In this document: positions 1 through 4,846 of the stretch, piece by piece
Layout of the letters: each line of letters begins with the position of its first letter
How positions within the stretch are numbered: position 1 is the first letter of the stretch
Assembly (NCBI GenBank): GCA_001821915.1
Contig: MHOR01000007.1
Coordinates: 18,240-33,858 of the forward strand
From: Candidatus Staskawiczbacteria bacterium RIFCSPHIGHO2_02_FULL_34_10
Lineage (GTDB): Bacteria > Patescibacteriota > Minisyncoccia > Minisyncoccales > Staskawiczbacteraceae
Length of the DNA: 15,619 bases
Direction of reading: 5' to 3'
Program-made: the position numbers and the translations under genes
Notes under the pieces: generated by a model
The model's database searches: none
Seen by the model: the letters and a program-made list of their open reading frames with translations, nothing else
Told to the model about the DNA's origin: nothing

Positions 1-120
1 GTTGCAGGTACTGCTGGTAATGCTGCGCTTGCAGCTGGTAACTTAACTTTAGGGAACCAATTAATAGATTGGGCAAATGAGTTACGAGAAAGATGGATAG
101 AAATCAATACAATGCAATAA
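1..120 (+). CDS. C-terminal end of an unidentified protein (partial)
   Basis: An open frame enters from the window edge in frame 1 and stops at TAA (118-120), giving 39 residues. The visible part is rich in Ala, Gly and Asn and then turns into a charged, probably helical end (WANELRERWIEI). The next gene starts only 4 bases after the stop, so the two are probably co-transcribed. In other CPR T4SS loci a large membrane protein can precede the helical protein and PrgI, so this could be the end of such a protein, but 39 residues are too few to name it. Confidence 0.6.
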   Translation, partial: VAGTAGNAALAAGNLTLGNQLIDWANELRERWIEINTMQ

Positions 121-124
121 AATT

Positions 125-814
125 ATGGAAAAACCTAAAAATCAAAAAGTAATTTTTGCGCTACCAGGAGAAATAACAATGACTGAAGTTATTTTTCAGA
201 TACTAAAAAATAATGGTTTAGAAGAAAGTATTCAAGAAGCATTTAATAGAGGCACTAATGGAAAGGATTCTCGACTTATAATAGTAAGAGATGCAGCAAT
301 AACTATTGCAGAAAAAAAAATACCTGAAAAAAAGTTAGTTGAGCTTTTAGAAAAACATTTGGAAACTAAAAAACATACTGCTGAAAAAATAGTAAGCGAT
401 ATAAAAGAAAAAATTATTCCCTATGCTAAAATAATTGATCTATCAGGGGAAAAAGTTAAAGAAGCGCCAAAAACTCAAAACCAAAAAGAAAATATTGAGT
501 ACGATAAAGAAGCTTTCAGAGAAGAACTGTTAAAAAAAATAAATGCTAATAGAAATATTCCTGCAGTAGATGAACCTGCCCGCAATGCTTCGCATAGCGA
601 TGCAGGCGGGGAAGAACCACCTATATCTAATGTTAAAAAAGTAGATATTCAAAACGTAGAAAAAAACGCAGAAAATATGCAAAGAGAAGGAAAAAATATT
701 ATTACAGAGGAAAGAAAAGAGCCTACCTTCACTAAAAGCTTAAGTGAGGTAGGAGGAGAAAAGCCACAAATACAAGAAAGTGCGCCAGATAAGTATAAAG
801 AACTAATTGAATGA
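125..814 (+). CDS. Hypothetical helical protein with two in-frame palindromic-element peptides
   Basis: The product is 229 residues long, soluble, with no signal peptide or membrane segment. Residues 1 to about 108 look like a compact helical domain (ending KEKIIPYAKIID). Residues 110-229 are Lys/Glu/Asn-rich and probably disordered. In this tail two 16-residue segments align in register: EPARNASHSDAGGEEP (150-165) and EPTFTKSLSEVGGEKP (199-214); each is coded by a palindromic DNA element. The ATG at 125 follows the previous stop by 4 bases and has no Shine-Dalgarno. The stop is TGA. The gene sits just upstream of the T4SS genes, with only the inverted SPFH gene between, so a role near that machine is possible. 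I do not recognise a function. Confidence 0.8.
   Translation: MEKPKNQKVIFALPGEITMTEVIFQILKNNGLEESIQEAFNRGTNGKDSRLIIVRDAAITIAEKKIPEKKLVELLEKHLETKKHTAEKIVSDIKEKIIPYAKIIDLSGEKVKEAPKTQNQKENIEYDKEAFREELLKKINANRNIPAVDEPARNASHSDAGGEEPPISNVKKVDIQNVEKNAENMQREGKNIITEERKEPTFTKSLSEVGGEKPQIQESAPDKYKELIE
572..619 (+). repeat. In-frame palindromic element, copy A
   Basis: This 48-base GC-rich segment lies inside an AT-rich gene. It carries CCTGCCCGC near its left end and GCAGGCGGG near its right, which allow alternative pairings (CCTGC with GCAGG, or CCCGC with GCGGG) around a middle that can fold further. It encodes EPARNASHSDAGGEEP. It aligns over its whole length, in the same reading frame, with a second copy 99 bases downstream. 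It resembles in principle the Rickettsia palindromic elements that insert in frame into genes; GC-rich dispersed palindromes of this look are, from memory, frequent in CPR genomes. Confidence 0.65.
719..766 (+). repeat. In-frame palindromic element, copy B
   Basis: This 48-base segment holds a clear stem: CCTACCTTCACT (722-733) pairs with AGTGAGGTAGG (743-753), with one bulged T and an AT-rich loop containing AAGCTT. It encodes EPTFTKSLSEVGGEKP, matching copy A at E1, P2, S7, G12, G13, E14 and P16. Stem bases differ between the copies while ends and frame are kept, as expected of an old insertion family that keeps its fold. Confidence 0.6.
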
Positions 815-837
815 TAGATTTATTTTCACAAAAAAAG

Positions 838-875
838 AGGGTTGGACAGATGTCCAACCCTTTGTTTTATTTTTT
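838..875. terminator. Bidirectional intrinsic terminator
   Basis: AGGGTTGGACA (838-848) and TGTCCAACCCT (851-861) form a strong hairpin. On the + strand it is followed by a T-rich run (861-875), ending the transcript of the 125-814 gene. On the - strand it is followed by CTCTTTTTTTG (from 837 leftward), ending the SPFH transcript, whose stop lies at 867-869. Confidence 0.85.
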
Positions 876-2090
876 CTCCCCCTTTTCCTTTTGCTGTCTT
901 TCATATTCTTCTCTGGATTCTTTCATTTGATCTGCAACGCTTTTACCCCCGCTACCGGATTTTTTGCTTCCGCCAGAACCACCGCCTGATGAGTTTCCGC
1001 CATCTTCTTTAGCAGAAGTCATGGCCGCTGCGGCGCCAGCAATAGTGCCAATGATTGAGGCTACTATATTACTACCCTCCAAGGGCTTACCACCAGAAGT
1101 AATGTCAATGTTCTTCTGGTCGAAACTACCACCATCTTTCGACATCTCCCTATTACGTAGCCTGCTAAGCTCCTTTTCTTTCTCTTGATAAGCACCAGTA
1201 CCCATAAGGGCACACCTTGCTTTTTGGAGATCTCTCTTGTTTAAGGGGTTAAGGCCCATCCTTGTAACCTCTCCCTTAAACCACTCATCAAGCATGAGTT
1301 CAATGGTCCTGCCAATAATCCTGGCTTTAGCTTTGGCAATGCTTTCGGCGGCTTCTGCTTTTACTATAGCAGCGCCCTTTTCAGCTTGTGCCTCTAATTG
1401 GAGAGTCGCGATCAGCTCAAGATTTTTACCAACTGGCCCCGACACGTGGACATACTCAATCCTAAGGTAGGCCTCGCCAGTACCGGGTTTATTAGTTGTT
1501 AACGGATTATTGTCAAACAATCCGCACCTGCAAAGCAAGCTATCAGGTTTTTGCAATAGATCGTTTACCTTACCGCTTAGCTCTTCGTTTTTCAAGCCAC
1601 CCATTACATCGGTATAGTTGTACTGACCAAATACAGAAAACAAATCGGGAGAAAAAGCTCGCTCTATCCATTTTCTCAGCTCCTCTTCGTCATTAATCGG
1701 AACACCAGAAGCAATGATGGTATCAATTTGATCGTCGTCATCGGGTAGCCCTAAAAAAAAGGTGGCATCGATACCAAGCTTCTGCCAGTCCTTTGATCTG
1801 ACCTGCAACTGTGTCCCCGAAATCTCCCAACTAGGCTTGTTTTCATCTCCTTTATATACTTGTGGCAATTTTTTTTGAGGAATCCTAACCAATTTAATCC
1901 CCCAAAACCATGGCACAAAATGAAGTCCCGAACCAAACCGACCATTGCTACTAGTTAGCTTTTTCTTCTTCAGGCGGCCGAAATACTGAAGCTTGGCGAC
2001 CTCATCAGGATTAATGGTATTGCAAAAAGAAACGATTAGCCAAATCACCACCGCCAGAAACAAGAAACTAATCAAAATGAACATAAGCAT
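867..2090 (-). CDS. SPFH/band 7 (stomatin-prohibitin-like) membrane protein
   Basis: The product is 407 residues from the ATG at 2090-2088. A hydrophobic N-terminal anchor (about residues 3-22) is followed by an SPFH-like core with stretches such as NPDEVAKLQYFG and FGSGLHFVPW. A helical stretch rich in Ala, Glu and Lys (AEAAESIAKAKARI) is typical of the region after the band 7 domain. The end is a Gly/Ser linker and a charged tail. Such proteins scaffold membrane microdomains and often regulate proteases; the specific role here is unknown. I chose ATG 2090 over the GTG at 2135, which would add 15 residues, because GAGAGG precedes the ATG at normal spacing and nothing precedes the GTG. Sampled 60-base lines in the gene are 43-50% GC against about 27% in a virB4 line. 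Orientation, composition and its ribosome site all differ from the neighbours, suggesting a separate origin. Confidence 0.8.
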   Translation of the reverse strand: MLMFILISFLFLAVVIWLIVSFCNTINPDEVAKLQYFGRLKKKKLTSSNGRFGSGLHFVPWFWGIKLVRIPQKKLPQVYKGDENKPSWEISGTQLQVRSKDWQKLGIDATFFLGLPDDDDQIDTIIASGVPINDEEELRKWIERAFSPDLFSVFGQYNYTDVMGGLKNEELSGKVNDLLQKPDSLLCRCGLFDNNPLTTNKPGTGEAYLRIEYVHVSGPVGKNLELIATLQLEAQAEKGAAIVKAEAAESIAKAKARIIGRTIELMLDEWFKGEVTRMGLNPLNKRDLQKARCALMGTGAYQEKEKELSRLRNREMSKDGGSFDQKNIDITSGGKPLEGSNIVASIIGTIAGAAAAMTSAKEDGGNSSGGGSGGSKKSGSGGKSVADQMKESREEYERQQKEKGEKK

Positions 2091-2093
2091 GTT

Positions 2094-2102
2094 TTCCTCT
2101 CT
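2094..2102 (-). promoter_or_regulatory. Shine-Dalgarno deciding the SPFH start
   Basis: On the minus strand AGAGAGG precedes the ATG at 2090 by about 5-6 bases. It is the only strong Shine-Dalgarno I see before any gene in the window, and it decides the start choice. Confidence 0.7.
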
Positions 2103-2113
2103 TCTGTGAATGT

Positions 2114-2154
2114 TTCTCGTTAAATAGTCCGCCACAAACGGAATTTAACGAGAA
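2114..2154 (-). promoter_or_regulatory. Long hairpin in the SPFH mRNA leader
   Basis: Arms 2114-2125 and 2143-2154 are perfect 12-base complements (core TCTCGTTAAAT). Inside, TCCG (2128-2131) pairs with CGGA (2139-2142), leaving a 7-base loop and a 2-base bulge. It lies between the predicted transcription start (about 2205) and the start codon, ending about 24 bases before the ATG. The alternative GTG codon sits in its loop. There is no T run after it, so it is not a terminator. An mRNA-stabilising stem or a protein/RNA switch are possible. Confidence 0.55.
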
Positions 2155-2212
2155 GAAGTTTTTAAAGGACTGTCCAATTGACTTAAAACAATCAAATCAA
2201 TAGGTTATCTTT

Positions 2213-2241
2213 CTTATATCATAGTAAAGTATTCTTGTCAA
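2213..2241 (-). promoter_or_regulatory. Promoter for the SPFH gene
   Basis: On the minus strand a consensus -35 TTGACA (2241-2236), a 17-base spacer ending in TGA, and -10 TATAAG (2218-2213) make a sigma-70-type extended -10 promoter. It gives a leader of about 115 bases that carries the hairpin at 2114-2154. Confidence 0.7.
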
Positions 2242-2269
2242 CCACTTTTTATTAATATTAAATACTATG

Positions 2270-2299
2270 TTGTTTTGTTACTATTTTATGTGATATAAT
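2270..2299 (+). promoter_or_regulatory. Candidate promoter of the T4SS/IVP operon
   Basis: TTGTTT (2270-2275), an 18-base spacer ending in TGA, and TATAAT (2294-2299) lie 68 bases before the IVP1 start. This is the only good + strand promoter in the divergent spacer 2091-2367, and it would drive IVP1, prgI and the genes beyond. A second weaker pair (TTGTCA 2235-2240, TTAAAT 2258-2263) overlaps the divergent SPFH -35 region. Confidence 0.5.
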
Positions 2300-2313
2300 G
2301 AATAGTGAATTAT

Positions 2314-2772
2314 TAATTTCTATTTTTGAATTTCGAATAAATTTAAAATGATTTAATTTGAAAATTTATGGACAAAAAGTATGATTTAGAAGAAAGAACG
2401 GGGAGTTTTGGAAAAAGTATAATTAATTTTTGTAAATACATCAAACAAGATGTAATAACTAAACCTCTTATAAGCCAACTTATTCGTAGCGGAACAAGTA
2501 TAGGGGCAAATTACATGGAAGCCAATGGCGCAAGTTCAAGAAAAGATTTTAAAAATAAAATACATATTTGTAAAAAAGAATCCCAAGAAACAATGCATTG
2601 GTTAAAAATGATAATAGAATACGAGCCAAATAAAAAAGAACAAGCTATGATACTATGTAAAGAAGCGCAAGAATTAACTTTTATATTCGGAAAAATTATT
2701 TCATCTATGAATTCTAAAAATTCGGCATTCTGATTTTAATCAAAATTCGAAATTAGAAATTCAAAATTTAGA
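2314..2772 (+). mobile_element. IVP cassette 1 (inverted-repeat-flanked)
   Basis: The IVP1 gene is enclosed by AT-rich arms. TTTTGAATTTC (2324-2334) on the left is exactly complementary to GAAATTCAAAA (2756-2766) on the right, and the surrounding arm sequence is also imperfectly complementary. The left arm (2324-2359) shares an exact 18-mer, in inverted orientation, and an exact 14-mer with the geneless repeat at 9838-9962. The right arm ends just before the prgI start. I see no transposase. 'Mobile' is inferred from recurrence and from the empty copy. Confidence 0.45.
2368..2733 (+). CDS. Four-helix-bundle protein, 23S rRNA IVP family (IVP1)
   Basis: The product is 121 residues, a normal length for the family named after proteins encoded in 23S rRNA intervening sequences (S23/IVP, TIGR02436-like); it is related in fold to the Avd accessory proteins of diversity-generating retroelements. 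The family core RSGTSIGANYMEA is at residues 40-52, followed by ASSRKDF (55-61) and helical segments to the end. The surface is basic, fitting nucleic-acid binding, but no molecular function is firmly known. It shares RSGTSI, NY, E and ASSxKDF with IVP3, so these two are of one subfamily. It is the first gene after the operon promoter and has no Shine-Dalgarno. The stop is TGA. Confidence 0.85.
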   Translation: MDKKYDLEERTGSFGKSIINFCKYIKQDVITKPLISQLIRSGTSIGANYMEANGASSRKDFKNKIHICKKESQETMHWLKMIIEYEPNKKEQAMILCKEAQELTFIFGKIISSMNSKNSAF

Positions 2773-2773
2773 C

Positions 2774-3190
2774 GTGGCACAGTATCCCATACCACAATTT
2801 ATTGAAAAAGAAGGAAAAATTATTTCTTTTTTAACCTTTAGACAGTTTTTTTTACTTGCCGGAGGAGGGGGCGCCTGCCTTTTATTGTATTTTATTCTGC
2901 CATTTTTTCTTTTTGCGCTTTGCGCAATAATTATAATGTCTTTAGTCGCAATAATAGCTTTTTTAAGAGTTAATGGGTTTTCTATAATAACAATATTTTT
3001 AAACTTTGTTGGTTTTTTAACAGGCAGTAAAACTTATATATGGAAAAAAGAAGAATCTTCTTATCCATTTAAAGTGTTAAAACGCCAAGAAGTTAAAAGT
3101 ATAGAAGAAGTAAAAACACCAAGTTTTTTAATGAAATCAAAGGCTAGTAAATTAAATGAGATTAAAAAAATGGTAGAATTAAAGAAATAA
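2774..3190 (+). CDS. PrgI family protein, T4SS inner-membrane component
   Basis: The product is 138 residues. A short cytoplasmic N-terminus (AQYPIPQFIEKEGKI) typical of PrgI leads to two close membrane segments (about residues 22-45 and 47-67). Then come a partly hydrophobic stretch ending near FLTGSKTYIW and a basic C-terminus. PrgI proteins take the VirB3-like place in Gram-positive and CPR T4SSs and are followed by VirB4-like ATPases, as here. The start is GTG at 2774 (GTGGCACAG), matching the usual beginning of the family; there is no Shine-Dalgarno. The stop codon is inside a perfect 38-bp palindrome. Confidence 0.85.
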   Translation: MAQYPIPQFIEKEGKIISFLTFRQFFLLAGGGGACLLLYFILPFFLFALCAIIIMSLVAIIAFLRVNGFSIITIFLNFVGFLTGSKTYIWKKEESSYPFKVLKRQEVKSIEEVKTPSFLMKSKASKLNEIKKMVELKK

Positions 3191-3214
3191 TTTAGCTAAA
3201 TTATTTCTTTAATT
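3177..3214. repeat. Perfect 38-bp palindrome at the end of prgI
   Basis: Two 19-base arms (3177-3195 and 3196-3214) are exact reverse complements meeting at AGCT. The left arm includes the last codons and TAA of prgI; the right arm is outside the gene, next to the left arm of IVP cassette 2. In RNA it would make a long AU-rich stem. A T run after it is lacking, so it is a poor terminator; a processing site, 3' end stabiliser or insertion target are alternatives. Confidence 0.7.
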
Positions 3215-3215
3215 A

Positions 3216-3705
3216 GAATCTAGAATCTTGTATCTTGTAGTTGGAATAGAATAAAGAATTATGAATAATAATGAAAATAAAATAAGAAAATTTACAGATC
3301 TTTATGCTTGGCAAGAGGGACATAAGTTAGTTTTAATGGTTTATAAAAATACTGAACAATTTCCAGAAAAAGAGAGATATAGTATTGTAGACCAAATGAG
3401 AAGAGCTGTAGTTTCTTTGACTTCCAATATAGCAGAGGGATTTTCAAGGAGGTCATCAAAAGAGAAAAATAGATTTTATTGCATAGCTCAAGCATCACTA
3501 GTAGAATTATAAAATCAATTTATTATATCTCGCGATGTTGGTTATCTATCAGAAAATGATTTTAAAATAATTGCTGACCAATCAGTTATAGCCAATAAAC
3601 TTTTAAATGGACTCTTAAAAGCTACTAAAGATAAGAAATTTGAGTCTTAGATTCTAAATTCAAAATATTTAATTCAAGATACTAGATACAAGATTCAAGA
3701 TTCAT
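3216..3705 (+). mobile_element. IVP cassette 2 (inverted-repeat-flanked)
   Basis: A broken IVP gene is enclosed by arms in which GAATCTTGTATCT (3223-3235) is exactly complementary to AGATACAAGATTC (3684-3696), 13 of 13 bases. Both arms are built from short variants of the word AATCTTG/CAAGATT. The arm sequence differs from those of cassettes 1 and 3. The right arm ends a few bases before the traC-like start at 3711. Confidence 0.45.
3261..3650 (+). pseudogene. Four-helix-bundle IVP-family gene interrupted by one stop (IVP2)
   Basis: The frame reads 83 residues from ATG 3261 to TAA at 3510-3512, then continues in the same frame for 45 more codons to TAG at 3648-3650. The two halves make a normal 129-residue IVP: DLYAWQEGHKL, then RRAVVSLTSNIAEGFSR (48-64), ASLVEL before the stop, and NQFIISRDVGYLSENDF and KLLNGLLKATK after it. 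Relatives usually have Gln where the TAA stands (SLxELQNQ), so one C-to-T change (CAA to TAA) explains it. It belongs to another IVP subfamily than IVP1 and IVP3. Recent loss of function, or readthrough, are both possible. Confidence 0.85.
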
Positions 3706-3710
3706 AGTTT

Positions 3711-4373
3711 ATGGAAACAGCAACACAAGAATTTTTAGAAATAAAGGATATTAGAGAAGGTGTTTTGATTTTAAAAAATAACAACATAAGAGGGGTTCTT
3801 ATGGTTTCTTCAACAAATTTTGCTTTAAAGTCTAATGAAGAGCAGTCTGTTATTGTTTATGCATATCAAAACTTTTTAAACTCGCTTGATTTTTCGTGCC
3901 AAATTGTAATTCAATCAAGAAATATTAATATTACTCCCTATTTAGACAGCATTAAAAATTTAGTGGATAAACAGCCCAATGACTTATTAAAAGCGCAAAC
4001 TTCTTCTTATGGCGAATTTATAAAAGAGTTAGTGCATGGGGATAATATTATGACAAAAAACTTTTATGTGGTTGTGCCATATACTTTAACAGAAATACTA
4101 GGGGTAAAAGCTGCTTTATCAGAAACCAGTTTTTTTAAAAGTTTTAGTAAAAGTAAGGATAAAAAACAGCAAATGAAAGACGAAGACTTTGAAAAATGCA
4201 AAAACCAGCTTTGGCAAAGAATGGAGTTTTTAGCTATGGGATTAAAAAGATGCGGCTTAGATGTTATTCCTTTAACAACCCCTGAATTAATAGAGTTATT
4301 TTGGTCTGTCCATCATCCAAGCGAAGCAGAGGTTGGGTATTATCCGGAAATATTGCCAGAACTCCTTAAATAA
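3711..4373 (+). CDS. TraC-like T4SS protein, separate VirB4 N-terminal-type subunit
   Basis: The product is 220 residues and soluble. The N-terminal part (FLEIKDIREGVLILKNNNIRGVL to FALKSNEEQS) and the segment with SLDFSCQIVIQSRNINI at about 58-75 match the TraC-like proteins found between PrgI and VirB4 in CPR T4SS loci; they correspond to the N-terminal domain of VirB4/TraC ATPases. No Walker A motif is present, so ATP hydrolysis is left to the 599-residue partner encoded after IVP3. It likely acts at the cytoplasmic face of the inner membrane with that ATPase. The ATG follows cassette 2 directly and lacks a Shine-Dalgarno. The name rests on remembered family features. Confidence 0.75.
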   Translation: METATQEFLEIKDIREGVLILKNNNIRGVLMVSSTNFALKSNEEQSVIVYAYQNFLNSLDFSCQIVIQSRNINITPYLDSIKNLVDKQPNDLLKAQTSSYGEFIKELVHGDNIMTKNFYVVVPYTLTEILGVKAALSETSFFKSFSKSKDKKQQMKDEDFEKCKNQLWQRMEFLAMGLKRCGLDVIPLTTPELIELFWSVHHPSEAEVGYYPEILPELLK

Positions 4374-4846
4374 TATTAAATATTAAAAAGCAAAAAGCAA
4401 AATGACAAATTAAAATGGAAAATCAAAAAGATAGCAGTAAATTTAAGGTGGAATTTAAAAAAAGATTATATACATTTGTTTTAAAAATGATTGAATTTAT
4501 TGATAAGCTGCCAAATGATAATGTTTCAAGAAGGATAGGGGATCAATTATTAAGAAGTGGAACAAGTATTTTGGGTAATTATATTGAAGGACAATCAGCA
4601 AGTAGTAAAAAAGATTTCATTAATTTTTTTAATCATTCATTAAAATCAGCTAATGAAAGTAAATTGTGGTTTGCAATAATTAGAGACAGTAAAAGAACTA
4701 AAGACTATATTGTTGTTTGGTTTTTAAAAGAATTAGATGAAATAGCAAATATATTCGCATCCAGTATCATAACTCTTAAAGGGAAAAATAAACTTTGATT
4801 TTTGATATGTCATTTTTATATTTGATATTTAATTTTTGATATTATT
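4372..4846 (+). mobile_element. IVP cassette 3 (inverted-repeat-flanked)
   Basis: IVP3 is enclosed by arms with two ordered exact pairs. ATTAAATAT (4375-4383) is complementary to ATATTTAAT (4825-4833), and AAAATGACA (4399-4407) to TGTCATTTT (4808-4816), giving a long imperfect stem. The sequence of the arms (TTTGATAT words) is unlike cassettes 1 and 2. The cassette fills the whole space between the traC-like stop (4373) and the virB4 start (4847). Confidence 0.45.
4415..4798 (+). CDS. Four-helix-bundle protein, 23S rRNA IVP family (IVP3)
   Basis: The product is 127 residues, intact. The core RSGTSILGNYIEGQSASS (47-64) and KKDFINFFNHSLKSANES (65-82) mark it as an IVP-family four-helix bundle, closest in the window to IVP1. 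Helices follow through KELDEIANIFASSIITL. The charge is basic overall. It is placed between the traC-like and virB4-like genes, whose products are expected to work together, so it interrupts a functional unit rather than belonging to it. No Shine-Dalgarno. The stop is TGA at 4796-4798, inside the start of the right arm region. Confidence 0.85.
   Translation: MENQKDSSKFKVEFKKRLYTFVLKMIEFIDKLPNDNVSRRIGDQLLRSGTSILGNYIEGQSASSKKDFINFFNHSLKSANESKLWFAIIRDSKRTKDYIVVWFLKELDEIANIFASSIITLKGKNKL

Noticed and set aside
964..1696. Several + strand open frames of 66-77 codons
   Set aside because: They are antisense to the SPFH gene, whose frame has clear domain features, a promoter and a Shine-Dalgarno. 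Its higher GC makes chance open frames more common.
2088..2135. GTG at 2135 as the start of the SPFH protein
   Set aside because: It lies in the loop of the leader hairpin without a ribosome site, and would place a charged 15-residue segment before the membrane anchor; ATG 2090 has GAGAGG at good spacing.
3177..3214. Rho-independent terminator after prgI
   Set aside because: The stem is perfect but almost without G and C and has no T run after it; the operon must continue to the traC-like and virB4-like genes. I list it as a palindrome instead.
3216..3705. CRISPR array or other regular repeat array from the repeated AATCTTG words
   Set aside because: Repeat units are short, variable and inverted around a gene; there are no regular spacers and no cas genes.
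2314..4846. Diversity-generating retroelement (Avd-like proteins)
   Set aside because: IVP proteins are related in fold to Avd, but there is no reverse transcriptase, no template/variable repeat pair and no variable-domain target gene in the window.
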